DNA of 64,000 nucleotides from Sebastes aleutianus (lineage: Eukaryota; Chordata; Actinopteri; Perciformes; Sebastidae): the NCBI GenBank assembly GCA_916700875.1, contig CAKAKS010000301.1, forward strand, positions 119,501 through 183,500. Reading direction: 5' to 3'. Shown piece after piece: positions 39,401 to 46,186 of this stretch; position 1 is the first letter of the stretch, and each line of letters begins with the position of its first letter. Below the pieces are notes generated by a model that saw nothing but the letters and a program-made list of their open reading frames with translations, was not told where the DNA came from and ran no database searches. A program made the translations under genes and the position numbers.

Positions 39401-42400
39401 TCCTAAGAGTTTCCTTTACATGCTCTGATTAGTTGGACAGCATATTCCACAGGATGTTCACTCAGCGTGGCAGCTAATTTTTTACTGAATGTTTCTCTCT
39501 GTCCTTGTCAGATGCTGGCCACTCTGCTCATCATACGCCAGTTCCTTCAAAATGTGAAGGAGGTGCTGCAGCCTTACCTGTATGAGCGCCACAAGCTAGG
39601 CGAGCTCACACTGCGAGCTGTGTGGGACCTGCTGCTCTCGGTGCTGCTGAAATACGGCCGGCTGGCAGCTGGAAAAGCCCAGGCCTCTCCCAACGACCAG
39701 GCCATGCCAGGACCTGGACTGAGGGGCACCAGGCCCGGGTTGGGGTACACAGATAGAAGGTCAGACTCATTATTTAAACTCTCATTCATTAAACATACAC
39801 CTCAATATAAATGCACATGTAGGGTTTTAACACTGGGATGTGAAATGTCAAAAAGAGATGAAACGAATCACCCACTCAATTTGAAGTATGCAGTAAGAGA
39901 AACTGACACTTTCTCATAAGATCAGTGTGATGAACAATGACATTTAAGCGTTTTCAGTTGTCATTCACTCCGACACTCAAAGTATTATTCACAACAAACA
40001 GCCACCTTATCTGCACTTGACATTGTCTGTGCGCTGCGAGCAGTTGTGATTCATGCCAGTCGGACACTGAGGAAATAGACAGAACACCGCTGTGAGCGGT
40101 TAACACACACACACACACACATATTTTGTCTGATGTCTATCTGTCCCTTCAACTTCTCTCAGGGAAAAGAAGTGTTTGAACGGGGGATGCGGGGTGCCTG
40201 ATGAGGAGGAGGGAGGTGAGAGGGACGAGGCTGACAGCGGGAGGTTCAGTGAAGGAGAGACGGAGGAGGAAAGTCTGATCGACTGCGGTTTGAAGCTGAG
40301 GAAAGTCAGCTTCATAGAGAAGGTATAAGCTGTGTGATAATACAACGCTCATCCCAACTCATCAAATACAGACGCTTTGTCAGACCCCTCGGTGTCACTC
40401 TTTTCGGCCGCAGTAAACACGTGTTTAATATTGTGAAGTAAACAAAAACACTTGCTTAGGTTCAGGCAATAAAACAACTATAATAAGGTTTATGAAAAAA
40501 ACATCATGGTTGGGCTTTAATCTACTAAGTATGTACAGTGAAAATGACACTGAACGTTGTGAACGTGCAGGGGACACAAACAAACAGCTGATTGTAACAT
40601 GACGCACAGGACACAAACAGCGGTCTCCTGGATGAAAGCCCTGTGTTTATCGGGCCCATCCAGCACCCTGCCTGGGCTCCTCCTGCCCAGTGTGTGTGTG
40701 TGGCTTTTCGCTTTTTAAACTACGTCACCACACTCCTGACGCACTTTCCCTGAGCGTTTAATATTGACGCGGATGAGTTTACATTGTAGTTAATGGAAAG
40801 CCTGGTGTGTCTCATACCAACGCTAAAGGATGCCTTGTGCTTCAGTATCTAATGCCGACCACTGTGACAAAGCGATGGTATTTGACGCCCTGGGAATGAG
40901 AACGGGCTGGATAATATACATTTATGAAGTGTTAATATGTTTATGCTGTGGCACTTTATTCAAATATAGTAAGAACAGTTTTTATTTGTAGTGATACTGT
41001 TGTTTGGGGTTACTACAGTAATCTGTGTTGTTGTTGTTGTTAAGGTTGACAGAAGACCGGTCTGTACTGGGCCCCCCATTGACACCAGTTTCCTGGAGGA
41101 TGGGAGCCCCACTATGGTGGAAAAAGGAATGGACCCTGCCTCTGTGTTTGAGATGTGTGACGACGACGATGATAATGGCATCCATGACATAAAGGAGTTA
41201 GGTGGGGGAGCGACAGGTGTGGCTGAGGGGATTAATGCTGCTGCTGCCGCTGCTGCCAGCGCTGCCCCGCTGCCTTCTGGGTCTGAGAGCAGCACATCGC
41301 TGCGACACAGAATAAGAAGAGGCAGGAGCATAGAGAGACCCGAGCCGAAGATAAAGAGAGTATCTTGGATTGACCCCCCGGAAGAGAGAGAGAACAACAC
41401 GCTCACTCAGGCCGAGATGGAGAGCTGCATGCAGACTTATGCTGTAAGAGGGACTTCATACCGAACTTATTCTGTAAACTCTGCACAAACGATGGCAATA
41501 TGAGTCATTTGAATTATTTAAAGACAAACTGCAGAACTGTCAATCCAGTTATTCTTATATTATGACTAATGGTCATGATAACAGTTTACTCATCACCTCT
41601 GTTGTAGAGACTTGGAAGGAATGAGGTTGATAGGAGGTTCTTACAGCTTTCCAAAAAATTAAATTTAACCAGAATCCTCTCACACATCTTTGAGCTTACT
41701 AACTGGAGCATCCCTTTATTGTATAGTGTGGCAGGCAAAGAAAACTGCACGATGTGTACTGGAGCTGCAACGATTAGTCGACTAATCGATTAGTCAATCG
41801 ACCGAAAAATAATCGATAGCTATTTTGATAATTGATTAATCATTTAATTCATTTTTCATGCAAAAATGGCAGAAAAAATGCTGTTTTCAGCCTCTCAAAT
41901 ATAGAGATTTCCTGTTTTTCTCTGTTTTGTATTGTATTGAACTGAATATCTTTTGGACTCATTCGGGTTTTGGACTGACAAAACAAGACATTTAAAGACA
42001 TCACATAACATTACAATCTGGATTTGTTTTGTCGGAGCTTTTGATTTATTGATTGCTGTTGGGATGTTATGAGAATTTCAACTAAAATAACAAGATGTGT
42101 TCCTAAAATCTTTGCTAACCCTACCAATAATTGAGTAATCTAGCAAAATCAACAGATTAATCGATAATTAAAATAATCATTGGTTGCAGCCCTATTGTGT
42201 ACCATGTCATTTTATTTTTACAATTCAAAAACTTGCAAATCATCGTCATTTGCTACTACCTCTATAACATGCACACAAGCTAAATTGAAAGTGAGCCACA
42301 ACCTTGCACCGCTTTAAAAAAAAAAAAAAAAGGAAGTTGATCCACTTTTCTGTGAAGCTCATAGTAACTAGATTTGAGATGATTTCTGTGATTTAGAAAG

Positions 42401-45400
42401 CTGTAGGTGACTCATACCCCTTGTCCAGATTGATGCAGTTGTTGCAGGAATATTGATTCTCAAATCTCTAAAATGGATGAGTAGAGATGTATCATTACAA
42501 TGAGAATAACACCCAGGTTGACTAACTTCAACTAAGATTTCCTCCATAGAATCTGCCACATAACATAACCTAGAATAGAAAGAAAATAACAATAAAATGT
42601 TTTATTATAGCAGGTAAACATCTTAGCCATATGTTGCCAGCTGGGTAAAACACTTCACTGTCATTCTCCTCATACTTATCTCAGGTTTCATAAACAAGCG
42701 CTGCAACATGAATCCAACAGAGTCCTTCAGCCTCCACAGTTACATGAAACACGCGTCCTGAGTGGGATGGGAATAACATTGGGTTTTCTAAAAGGTCATA
42801 TATGACTGTATGACAGCTAAACAAAGCTAACAACATCTGCACATTGATTTAGTCTACAGAAAGGCTCTCTTGTCCTCTGCATTCATACTGTACTTACTTG
42901 GTAGAGCTGTGTTTTTTTTTCTCAGGACACCTTCCAGGACTACCAGGAGATGTTTGTCCAGTTTGGCTACGTGGTGCTCTTCTCCTCGGCCTTCCCTCTG
43001 GCTGCCATGTGCGCTCTCATCAACAACATCATTGAGATCCGCAGCGATGCCTTTAAGCTCTGCACCGGTCTGCAGAGGCCCTTTGGACTCAGAGTGGAGA
43101 GCATCGGCCAGTGGCAGGTCAGAAATAACTGTCACCCAAAGACAAAGACAATTAAAAGAATTATAGTAATGCTGTCATTTGGAGCAAACACTGTCTTGAC
43201 ACAAAATTTTGAAAGTTGAAGACCAGATCATGTGAATGCAACTGTGTAGAAATCACATTAAATTGATCAATCACCAATAATTACCTGGAATAACTGAACA
43301 GAACTGAACTGAACTAATTGAAATGATTCTTATGTACTGTATGGCACAAAGTCAGTGTTAAGAAACAGAAAAGTTAAGCTTTCTTTTTTAAACTCCTTCA
43401 CAGACTGCGATGGAAGCCATGGGCCTGATTGCCATCATAGTGAATTGTTACCTGATTGGTCAGTGTGGTCAGCTGCAGCGTCTCTTCCCGTGGCTCAGCC
43501 CCGAGATGGCCATCATCTCCATCGTCATCCTCGAGGTACCGCCAGCTCCGTCCTGCGAGTCGGTCTGAAGTGCTTAGAGCAGTGCTTTTTCAAACTTTTT
43601 TCTCAGGGCGCCAGCATTTTGTGGCCCAGCAGCAGAAAATGTATGGTAATCAGAAAATGTGCCAGGTATTTAGGCTACAAACAAGTTAAGCACTGTCTGT
43701 ATTTGTCTACCTGCAGAGACTGTGGAGAGTTGTACAGATTTCTCGCTGATAATGACATAAAGAAAAAGAGGAGGATGCAGTGGTTGGGAAATACTATCTG
43801 TGCATTCTAATACCCATACTACCACACTATGTAGTATGCCAGAGTAGTACAATACATAGTATGTTAAATGCAGTATGCCAAAAATACCAGGATGTCCTAC
43901 TACATTCGCCCACATTTTGCAGTATGCGAGCCAGCATGCTTTTCTGGCTATTCTCACCAACAATCCTCTGCACAGCGGCTATATGAGCAAGAAAGTTCAA
44001 TGTACAATGTTATGAGGAAGTAGAATGACCCAACCGTATGCACACTGCATGCTACAGTACGTACTTTGTAAGGGCAGCTGCAGTATGTACTAAAAGTAAA
44101 AAGAATAATATGCGATTTGGAACGCAGCGTATGTGATGTACATCATATATATCACATATTGCATTGTGTCCTTGTTCTAGCTTCTATACTAACAAAAAGG
44201 GGTCTTGCAACAACTATCTCTTATTCTATCCAAGTAACTGACAGAAGCACAACATAAACGCTGTTCACACTGATGAATAATAACTTGAAATGAAATCTTC
44301 TTTATGAAAAGCATGAACAGATTACCTGAAGCTCTCCATGTTTCTCCTCTTACTTATAACATTTTTAGATAGTGGTTCTGTTAGTGCTGCACTCTGTGCA
44401 AAGGTAAAACAGCCTGCAGCTCTGTTGTGGCCTGATAAAGAAGTCAGGCCTATCAGGAGGAGGATTTCACGGCCTAGATGATGTTGTGCAAGAATTAGTT
44501 CAACTAACATACCCTTAAAGAGGCATTGTGCCCTATATCTGATTGGGATTGCACTTTCAATGAATTATTTTTTGTTTTTTTCAACCTCCCTGTGTATCTG
44601 CAGCACTTTGCCATCCTCCTGAAGTACGTCATCCATGTGGCCATCCCTGACATCCCTACATGGGTCCGAGAGGAGATCGCTAAACTGGATTATCAGCGCA
44701 GGGAGGCCTTTAAGGTAAATGATGTGACAGAAAATGTTATTTGTCGTGGAGAAGTTGCAAGAGATTGATGAAGTTCAATAATTCTTCAGGCGGTTTGAAC
44801 AGGCCCTCAAAAGACTACCTCATTATGTGCAGAGGAGCCAAACTTTCTGCTGCAAACAAGCTGTACTGCGACACTGCAGCTTTCTTTTCTGAGCTAAATT
44901 GCTTATTTTCGACACTGCAGCTTTCTTTTCGGAGCTAAATTGCCTATTTTAAACTTCTGGTCATATTTTAGTGATGATACTTTTGAGGAAAACAATTTGT
45001 AGAACATAGAGGAGAGTTTGGTGGCCCCTGCGGCACAGATGCAGGATTCTTATTTGTTCGATGGGTAGCAAGCACTGCAGTGTTGTAATGGTTAGTTGGG
45101 TTGGTGCTGATTCTATACATTGTGGGATTGTTTCCCTTCCTCTGCAGAAGCATGAGCGGCAGGCGCAGCAGCATTACCAGCAGCTGCAGAGGAGGAAGAG
45201 GGAGGAGGAGGAGAGGCAGAGGCAGGCGGAGCACATGGCCCGCAGGGAAAGGGAGCGGGACGACAGCAAGGGCGACTCCTCCGGGGATCACCACCACGAC
45301 AAGAGTCACAGCAGCAAATCACGCCCTGGGAGTGGTGGAGGAGGAGGAGGAGGAGGAGGGGGCAGCGGTTCGGACAAACCCAAGAGGCCCAGCTCTCTGC

Positions 45401-45903
45401 TGGCCAACAACAACGTGATGAAGCTGAAGCAGATCATCCCGCTGCAGAGCAAGTTCTCCTCGAGTGGCGCCCGCTCCCCTCAGTCGCCCACTGGAAATGA
45501 GCCCAAGCTGCCCGGGTTCCTGAGCTTCAAATTCCTCAAGTCGCCTGAGAATAAGAAGGAGGTTGCCGCGGCTTCTGCGGCCGGCACCACGGCCGCGAAC
45601 ACCACAGCTACAGCATCATCGTCATCTTCATCATCAGGTAGCAGCTCTCACGAGCGTTCTCAGTCACCCAGCAAAGCCTTCAACCCTGGGAAACTGTTCA
45701 ACTTTGGGAAATCCGAGGGGGGGACGTGTGTGAACGGGGCGGCGCTGCCCAGACCGGGAGAAGGATCATCATCACAGACGTCAGACAGACAACCATCCAG
45801 GTCTGACTTGAACGGTGTTCCAGACGAGATCCCCTCGCCTGGAGGGGAAGGGTCAGAGAACGGACATGCAACGGACCTGGACACGGCCGGCTCTAAAGTC
45901 TAG
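290..45903 (+). CDS. ano8: anoctamin 8 (TMEM16H), 19 coding exons
   Basis: A TMEM16-family membrane protein. ANO8 is known mainly as an ER-plasma membrane contact-site protein rather than a well-proven channel. Coding exons: 290-449, 24486-24596, 25679-25811, 30225-30363, 30507-30603, 32080-32196, 33061-33188, 33274-33435, 33539-33691, 33966-34092, 34309-34364, 34465-34539, 39512-39759, 40163-40322, 41045-41443, 42926-43117, 43404-43535, 44604-44714, 45148-45903. They sum to 3456 nt, or 1151 residues plus stop (human is about 1230). All junctions are GT-AG and every phase joins. Residues 54-295 form the cytosolic N-domain, then TM1 (~262-290), TM2 (~300-320), TM3 (~375-398), TM4 (~411-432), TM5 (~459-481) and TM6 (~487-510). 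An acidic loop (~570-755) follows, then TM7-TM10 (~764-890) and a basic/Ser/Gly tail. Residues aligning with the TMEM16 Ca2+ site are E503 (TM6), D760 and E763 (TM7), and E792 and D796 (TM8). The E654-equivalent is kept and the N650-equivalent is Gln499. The paralogue (a or b) is not resolved. Confidence 0.95.
671..1472. repeat. three-copy tandem repeat, unit about 210-295 bp
   Basis: Copies at 671-945, 954-1163 (5' truncated) and 1178-1472 share the block from CAGCCTATTTCACCAGTA to the end motif GATTTCTAAACTAGTGTAG. A short deletion and substitutions separate the copies. Confidence 0.85.
2562..2825. mobile_element. MITE-like element with GACTAATCGATTAG inverted ends
   Basis: Inverted motifs TTAGCTGACTAA and GTCGACTAATCG near the left end recur in reverse near the right end (TTTTAGTCAGCTAAG, CGATTAATCGACTAA). 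There is no coding capacity. Exact ends are uncertain. Confidence 0.5.
3461..3508 (+). CDS. candidate 48-nt in-frame cassette exon in ano8 intron 1
   Basis: A strong acceptor (T-rich tract then TTTTAG at 3451-3460) is followed 48 nt later by AAAG|GTAAAA. The length is a multiple of three. In the phase-1 frame shared by exons 1 and 2 it is open, adding 16 residues (E-N-I-M-S-D-S-E-S-I-N-D-S-L-R-K) just before the conserved DKLFGK motif. The peptide is hydrophilic with clustered Ser/Asp. I know of no equivalent in human ANO8. It could be a chance pair of splice sites, since GC3 is only 8 of 16. Confidence 0.33.
6180..6974. mobile_element. TTAA-bounded MITE, copy 1, with internal minisatellite
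   Basis: The ends read TTAAAGCTAGG and CCAGCTTTAA, and the interior matches the element at 50745-51234 (for example GAGTCTTCCACAAGCTGCTA and GGTTTTTCGGTTGGATAA). TTAA ends and no ORF suggest a piggyBac-type non-autonomous element. Confidence 0.7.
6360..6642. repeat. 12-bp minisatellite, unit TACCTGCCTGTC, about 23 copies
   Basis: Near-perfect 12-bp repeats with a recurring C/T change (TGTC versus TGTT). It reads as long open frames on both strands only because 12 is a multiple of three. The sister element at 50745 has just two or three related units at the same place. Confidence 0.9.
10755..11560. mobile_element. nested elements: hAT-type element (10929-11516) inside a second repeat
   Basis: The inner element has 12-bp ends TAGGGCTGTCAA / TTGACAGCCCTA and an 8-bp target duplication, GATTATAA (10921-10928) versus GATTATAC (11517-11524), the signature of hAT insertion. 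It interrupts a repeat of the family at 35586-35927. Its own interior (about 10963-11190) carries part of the family at 61995-62760, so three families overlap here. Confidence 0.75.
12767..12812. repeat. (TG)n microsatellite
   Basis: A TG dinucleotide run with one CG interruption. Confidence 0.95.
12855..13170. mobile_element. hAT-like MITE, GAGCTGCAAC/ACTAATCGATTAATC family
   Basis: A non-coding repeat containing ACTATTTTGATAATC and CAACTAATCGATTAATCA. It is shared with 24724-24984, 25898-26241, 29760-30075 and 41761-42195. Confidence 0.7.
15233..15888. mobile_element. MITE with terminal inverted repeats CTTAGGGC
   Basis: The left end CTTAGGGCGCTTTCACA mirrors the right end TTAAAGTGCCCTAAG with few mismatches. 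There is no transposase ORF. Confidence 0.6.
21693..22018. mobile_element. partial copy of the TAGGGCTGTCAA hAT-type family
   Basis: Matches 10929-11516 (GTCAAAGTTAACG, CAGCACACTGACAGCTGTTG, TGCTAAATGCAGTACCT, AGGGTTTCTGGACAATATTTG) but with degraded ends. Confidence 0.65.
22111..23117. mobile_element. composite: outer TTTAAAGCTGC element holding two inner elements
   Basis: The outer ends are TTTAAAGCTGCAA and GTGCAGCTTTAAA. Inner element 1 (22338-22624) has about 45-bp inverted ends starting TTAAAGGGATAG. Inner element 2 (22829-23000) ends TAGGGCTA/TAGCCCTA with an 8-bp duplication GGATGGAG/GGATGAAG. Confidence 0.75.
24289..24485. repeat. (GT)n and CT/CTGT microsatellites leading into ano8 exon 2
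   Basis: A GT run (24289-24314) is followed, after a G-rich spacer, by (CT)n and (CTGT)n from about 24415 to the CAG acceptor at 24485. The second tract serves as the polypyrimidine tract of exon 2. Confidence 0.9.
24486..24596 (+). CDS. ano8: ano8 coding exon 2
   Basis: Preceded by a long CT/CTGT pyrimidine tract and CTCAG, ending TTGCAG|GTCAAG (phase 1 in and out). It encodes residues 54-90, with the strongly conserved DKLFGKRLLQAG and WMKTVPTENCDVLMTF motifs of the ANO8 N-terminus. Confidence 0.95.
24724..24984. mobile_element. hAT-like MITE copy in ano8 intron 2
   Basis: Member of the family at 12855, with GTGCAACTAATGG at the left and TTTGTCCAATTAATTG and AAAGATATTCAGT inside. Confidence 0.6.
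25679..25811 (+). CDS. ano8: ano8 coding exon 3
   Basis: Begins after TGCCACAG and ends before GTAAGG (phase 1 in, phase 2 out). It encodes residues 91-135, including TTDDHTLLWLLNHIR and YAFFVTATYE, the first globular part of the cytosolic domain. Confidence 0.95.
25898..26241. mobile_element. hAT-like MITE copy in ano8 intron 3
   Basis: Contains GTGCAACTAATGGTTATTTT, TATAAAATGTCAGAAAATAG and AAAGATATTCAAT, shared with the 12855 and 41761 copies. It begins about 87 nt after exon 3. Confidence 0.65.
26445..26775. mobile_element. retroposon-derived repeat (TTTATTGATCCCCTGAGGGG motif)
   Basis: A GAA-rich lead is followed by CTTTATTGATCCCCTGAGG and a body ending GGTTCCCAAGCC. The CTTTATT-GATCCCC motif is common in fish retroposon-type repeats. 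Family not determined. Confidence 0.45.
26995..27330. mobile_element. fragment related to the 30755-31450 element
   Basis: Shares GAGGTCAGAGATCAAGGGACC, TTTTTCCTTGCCAAAATTTA and TATGACATGGTTGGTACCAA with 31210-31360. Ends are degraded. Confidence 0.6.
29760..30075. mobile_element. hAT-like MITE copy, degraded
   Basis: Retains TATAAAATGTCCAAACATG, CCCAGAGCACAAAGTGAAA, GATAAATGACT and ATCAAAATAGTTGTTGATTA of the family described at 12855. Confidence 0.5.
30225..30363 (+). CDS. ano8: ano8 coding exon 4
   Basis: Begins after GTCCTGCAG and ends TCACAG|GTCAGC, phase 0 out. It encodes residues 135-181, including NLLRGAEEMGLRKG, EFGGGTRNFSCEEDYIYENI and FFTSQ. Confidence 0.95.
30381..30456. repeat. 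(CA)n microsatellite in ano8 intron 4
   Basis: Roughly 70 bp of CA repeat inside an intron of only 143 nt, starting 18 nt after the exon 4 donor and ending about 50 nt before exon 5. Confidence 0.95.
30507..30603 (+). CDS. ano8: ano8 coding exon 5
   Basis: Begins after TCTGCAG and ends before GTAAGT (phase 1 out). It encodes ERQSIIKYWLDNLRAKHGE to the GQPI motif, residues 182-213. The preceding intron is only 143 nt and about half of it is a CA repeat. Confidence 0.95.
30755..31450. mobile_element. TAGGGCTGTCAA hAT-type element in ano8 intron 5
   Basis: Left end TAGGGCTGTCAATCG, with the interior in reverse of 10929-11516 plus extra sequence shared with 26995-27330. The right end near the TTAATGCGTTAAC motif is not clear. 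Confidence 0.65.
32080..32196 (+). CDS. ano8: ano8 coding exon 6
   Basis: Begins after CTCTGCAG and ends TTTAG|GTCAGT (phase 1 to 1). It encodes residues 214-252, including IPELSARGVIQQVFPLHEQR and MKSWVQAVCEKQP, the end of the cytosolic domain just before TM1. Confidence 0.95.
32349..32995. mobile_element. hAT-type MITE with target-site duplication, ano8 intron 6
   Basis: Ends CAGGGGTTCTCAAA / TTTGAGAATCACTG. The flanks are CTTTAACT (32341-32348) and TTTTAACT (32996-33003), an 8-bp duplication with one mismatch. It ends 65 nt before exon 7. Confidence 0.8.
33061..33188 (+). CDS. ano8: ano8 coding exon 7 (TM1)
   Basis: Begins after GTTTACAG and ends CAG|GTGAGG, phase 0 out. It encodes DDICDYFGVKIAMYFAWLGF and the rest of TM1 (residues 253-295). 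The acceptor lies 65 nt past the end of a hAT-type element. Confidence 0.95.
33274..33435 (+). CDS. ano8: ano8 coding exon 8 (TM2)
   Basis: Phase 0 at both ends. It encodes residues 296-349: TM2 (VVFALFNVVWATLFLERWKR), then AELAFKWGTLD and the EEPRPQFR loop. Confidence 0.95.
33510..33533. repeat. (CT)n microsatellite forming the exon 9 polypyrimidine tract
   Basis: An uninterrupted CT run followed by CGGCAG and exon 9. Confidence 0.9.
33539..33691 (+). CDS. ano8: ano8 coding exon 9 (TM3)
   Basis: Phase 0 at both ends; residues 350-400. It encodes the EEFYYPPWRRRVFRW motif followed by TM3, which is rich in Leu, Cys and Phe. Its acceptor tract is a (CT)n microsatellite at 33510-33533. Confidence 0.95.
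33966..34092 (+). CDS. ano8: ano8 coding exon 10 (TM4)
   Basis: Phase 0 in, phase 1 out; residues 401-442. It encodes PRLARFIPKIMLAITVTACD and YRKIACWLNDM, the TM4 region. Confidence 0.95.
34309..34364 (+). CDS. ano8: ano8 coding exon 11
   Basis: A 56-nt exon, phase 1 in and phase 0 out, encoding ENYRLQSAYEKNLIIKMVL, the linker into TM5. Acceptor TTCCACAG, donor CTT|GTGAGT. Confidence 0.94.
34465..34539 (+). CDS. ano8: ano8 coding exon 12 (TM5)
   Basis: A 75-nt exon, phase 0 at both ends, encoding FQFVNSYLSLFYIGFYLKDM and ERLKE, most of TM5 (residues 462-486). Downstream splicing can go either to 34713 or to 39512 without changing frame. Confidence 0.95.
34713..34840 (+). CDS. ano8: candidate mutually exclusive exon 13' of ano8 (alternative TM6)
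   Basis: The segment lies between GGAAG (acceptor) and CTCAG|GTCCAA (donor), 173 nt after exon 12. It is 128 nt long, phase 0 in and phase 2 out, the same as exon 13. Both end in AG, so joining to exon 14 restores the same Arg codon. About 79% of third codon positions (33 of 42) are G or C, unlike the surrounding intron. The first 24 residues align without gaps to exon 13 with 9 identities (M1, L2, L5, R9, V15, L19, P21, L23, Y24). The TM6 Pro (P658-equivalent of TMEM16A) is kept, the E654-equivalent Glu becomes Val, and the N650 position becomes Arg. Including both exons would create a stop 16 codons into exon 13. The predicted isoform has 1111 residues. The weak points are a poor pyrimidine tract and an average donor. 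It could also be a decayed duplicate or poison exon. Confidence 0.62.
35586..35927. mobile_element. TTAA-bounded MITE
   Basis: Ends TTAAAGAAACAGTGTG and CACACTTTACCTTTAA. The right part matches 10755-10870 in reverse (GGTTGCAATCTGCAACC, GCCGCCAGATCCTACACAC). Confidence 0.7.
36775..38296. mobile_element. repeat region around a TTAA element
   Basis: The motif ATTATCAGGAATTAATGGA occurs at 36836 and again near 38248. TTCAAAGTCAATA occurs twice near 37797 and 37944. These suggest an outer repeat opened by the element at 37022. Boundaries are uncertain. Confidence 0.4.
37022..37714. mobile_element. TTAA-bounded element, TTAAAGGGACT family, copy 1
   Basis: Ends TTAAAGGGACTATTTGTAAC and GTTACAAATAGTCCCTTTAA. 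The CpG-rich body is shared with 53125-53891 and 60435-60653. A 152-codon frame inside is not conserved between copies, so it is probably not a gene. Confidence 0.8.
38305..38963. mobile_element. hAT-type element with perfect 8-bp target duplication
   Basis: Ends CAGGGGTC...AGCAACCT / AGGTTGCTGACCCCTG. ACCCAGAC lies at 38297-38304 and again at 38964-38971. A second element (38459-38816) sits inside it. Confidence 0.85.
38459..38816. mobile_element. inner MITE of TCGTAATATTACGA repeats
   Basis: Inverted ends ACGGAGTACTAGGGCCACA / TGTGGCCCTAATACTCCGT enclose many alternating copies of AAGTCGTAATATTACGA-type words in both orientations, which would fold into a long hairpin. Confidence 0.75.
39512..39759 (+). 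CDS. ano8: ano8 coding exon 13 (TM6, canonical)
   Basis: Begins after CCTTGTCAG and ends AGAAG|GTCAGA (phase 0 in, 2 out); residues 487-569. It encodes TM6 (MLATLLIIRQFLQNVKEVLQ, then PYLYERHK), a second amphipathic stretch (ELTLRAVWDLLLSVLLKYG) and a Pro/Gly-rich loop start. E503 and P507 align with TMEM16A E654 and P658. Confidence 0.95.
40163..40322 (+). CDS. ano8: ano8 coding exon 14 (acidic loop)
   Basis: Phase 2 in, phase 0 out; residues 569-622. It encodes EKKCLNGGCGVPDEEEGGE and the conserved LIDCGLKLRKVSF motif. A repetitive element starts about 20 nt after its donor. Confidence 0.94.
40341..40908. mobile_element. MITE in ano8 intron 14, CTCATCCCAACTCATCAAATAC family
   Basis: The left end CATCCCAACTCATCAAATAC mirrors the right end GTATTTGACGCCCTGGGAATG. 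It is related to 59556-60166. It begins about 20 nt after the exon 14 donor. Confidence 0.65.
41045..41443 (+). CDS. ano8: ano8 coding exon 15 (acidic loop, WIDPPEE motif)
   Basis: A 399-nt exon, phase 0 at both ends, residues 623-755. It encodes LEDGSPTMVEKGMDP, an Asp-rich run, a run of seven Ala, and the conserved WIDPPEERE and LTQAEMESCM motifs. The acceptor is a TG-rich tract ending TTAAG, weaker than the neighbours, but the protein match and phase support it. Confidence 0.92.
41444..42925 (+). other. ano8 intron 15
   Basis: No gene apart from an element at 41761-42195 and an A-run near 42315. 42330-42925 holds nothing assignable. Confidence 0.7.
41761..42195. mobile_element. hAT-like MITE, most complete copy of the CGATTAGTCGACTAATCG family
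   Basis: Ends GGAGCTGCAACGATTAG / CATTGGTTGCAGCCCTA enclose AGTCGACTAATCGATTAG and AACAGATTAATCGATAA. It is the best-preserved member of the five copies. Confidence 0.75.
42926..43117 (+). CDS. ano8: ano8 coding exon 16 (TM7-TM8)
   Basis: Phase 0 at both ends, residues 756-819. It encodes DTFQDYQEMFVQFGYVVLF (TM7) and NNIIEIRSDAFKL (TM8), then LQRPFGLRVESIGQWQ. D760, E763, E792 and D796 align with TMEM16A E702, E705, E734 and D738, so the acidic TM7/TM8 half of the Ca2+ site is kept. Confidence 0.96.
43404..43535 (+). CDS. ano8: ano8 coding exon 17 (TM9)
   Basis: Phase 0 at both ends, residues 820-863. It encodes MEAMGLIAIIVNCYLIGQCG (TM9), LQRLFPWLSPEMA and the start of TM10. Confidence 0.95.
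43536..44603 (+). other. ano8 intron 17 with a MITE (about 43803-44131)
   Basis: The stretch from CATTCTAATACCCATACTAC to AGTATGTACTAAAAGTAAA carries inverted GTAGTATG/CATACTAC words and looks like a MITE. The rest holds nothing assignable. Confidence 0.5.
44604..44714 (+). CDS. ano8: ano8 coding exon 18 (TM10)
   Basis: Phase 0 at both ends, residues 864-900. It encodes HFAILLKYVIHVAIPDIPTW and the start of the cytosolic C-terminus, EEIAKLDYQRREAFK. Confidence 0.95.
44715..45147 (+). other. ano8 intron 18
   Basis: No gene. A duplicated word, CGACACTGCAGCTTTCTTTTC, occurs twice about 40 bp apart (44869 and 44910). Confidence 0.6.
45148..45903 (+). CDS. ano8: ano8 terminal coding exon 19
   Basis: Acceptor CCTCTGCAG, stop TAG at 45901-45903; 251 residues (901-1151). 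It begins with a Gln/Arg/Glu coiled-coil-like stretch (about 901-940), then a run of about ten Gly, the conserved NNNVMKLKQIIPLQSKF and LPGFLSFKFLKSPE motifs, a Ser run and SQSPSKAFNPGKLFNFGK. It ends without the Pro-rich extension of the human protein, which accounts for much of the length difference. Confidence 0.95.
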   Translation, partial: KHERQAQQHYQQLQRRKREEEERQRQAEHMARRERERDDSKGDSSGDHHHDKSHSSKSRPGSGGGGGGGGGGSGSDKPKRPSSLLANNNVMKLKQIIPLQSKFSSSGARSPQSPTGNEPKLPGFLSFKFLKSPENKKEVAAASAAGTTAANTTATASSSSSSSGSSSHERSQSPSKAFNPGKLFNFGKSEGGTCVNGAALPRPGEGSSSQTSDRQPSRSDLNGVPDEIPSPGGEGSENGHATDLDTAGSKV

Positions 45904-46131
45904 TAGCTGCACAGAGAACAAACTACATCTCAACCGAAGACGTGATGTGTTTACTGTGAGCAGAGGCCTGACCTACCTTCTGTGCTATCACAGGCTACGT
46001 GTAGAAGAAGTACTTGAAGCAAAGAGATGAAACTGATGAGAAGGGACTGCTGTTTTGGTTTGCTGTTTTTGCTGAGAGACAAAAAAAAACAGGCTCTATA
46101 AGAAAGACGTAAGCCCTCTTATCATGACTGA

Positions 46132-46134
<3 letters not shown>

Positions 46135-46180
<46 letters not shown>
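46135..46180. repeat. (CA)n microsatellite in the ano8 3' UTR
   Basis: About 22 CA units followed by GCACACAAA. Confidence 0.95.

Positions 46181-46186
<6 letters not shown>

Larger units (their letters stand above)
34841..39511 (+). other. ano8 intron between exon 13' and exon 13
   Basis: A 4.7-kb stretch without genes. 34841-35585 and 35928-36774 hold nothing assignable. Repeats occupy 35586-35927, 36775-38296 (with an insert at 37022-37714) and 38305-38963. 38972-39511 holds nothing assignable. Confidence 0.7.

Noticed and set aside
43536..43810. Read-through ORF downstream of ano8 exon 17
   Set aside because: The GT donor at 43536 and perfect phase to exon 18 show that this is intron.
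45113..45884. ORFs in other frames and on the minus strand across the last ano8 exon
   Set aside because: Shadows of the GC-rich coding exon 19.
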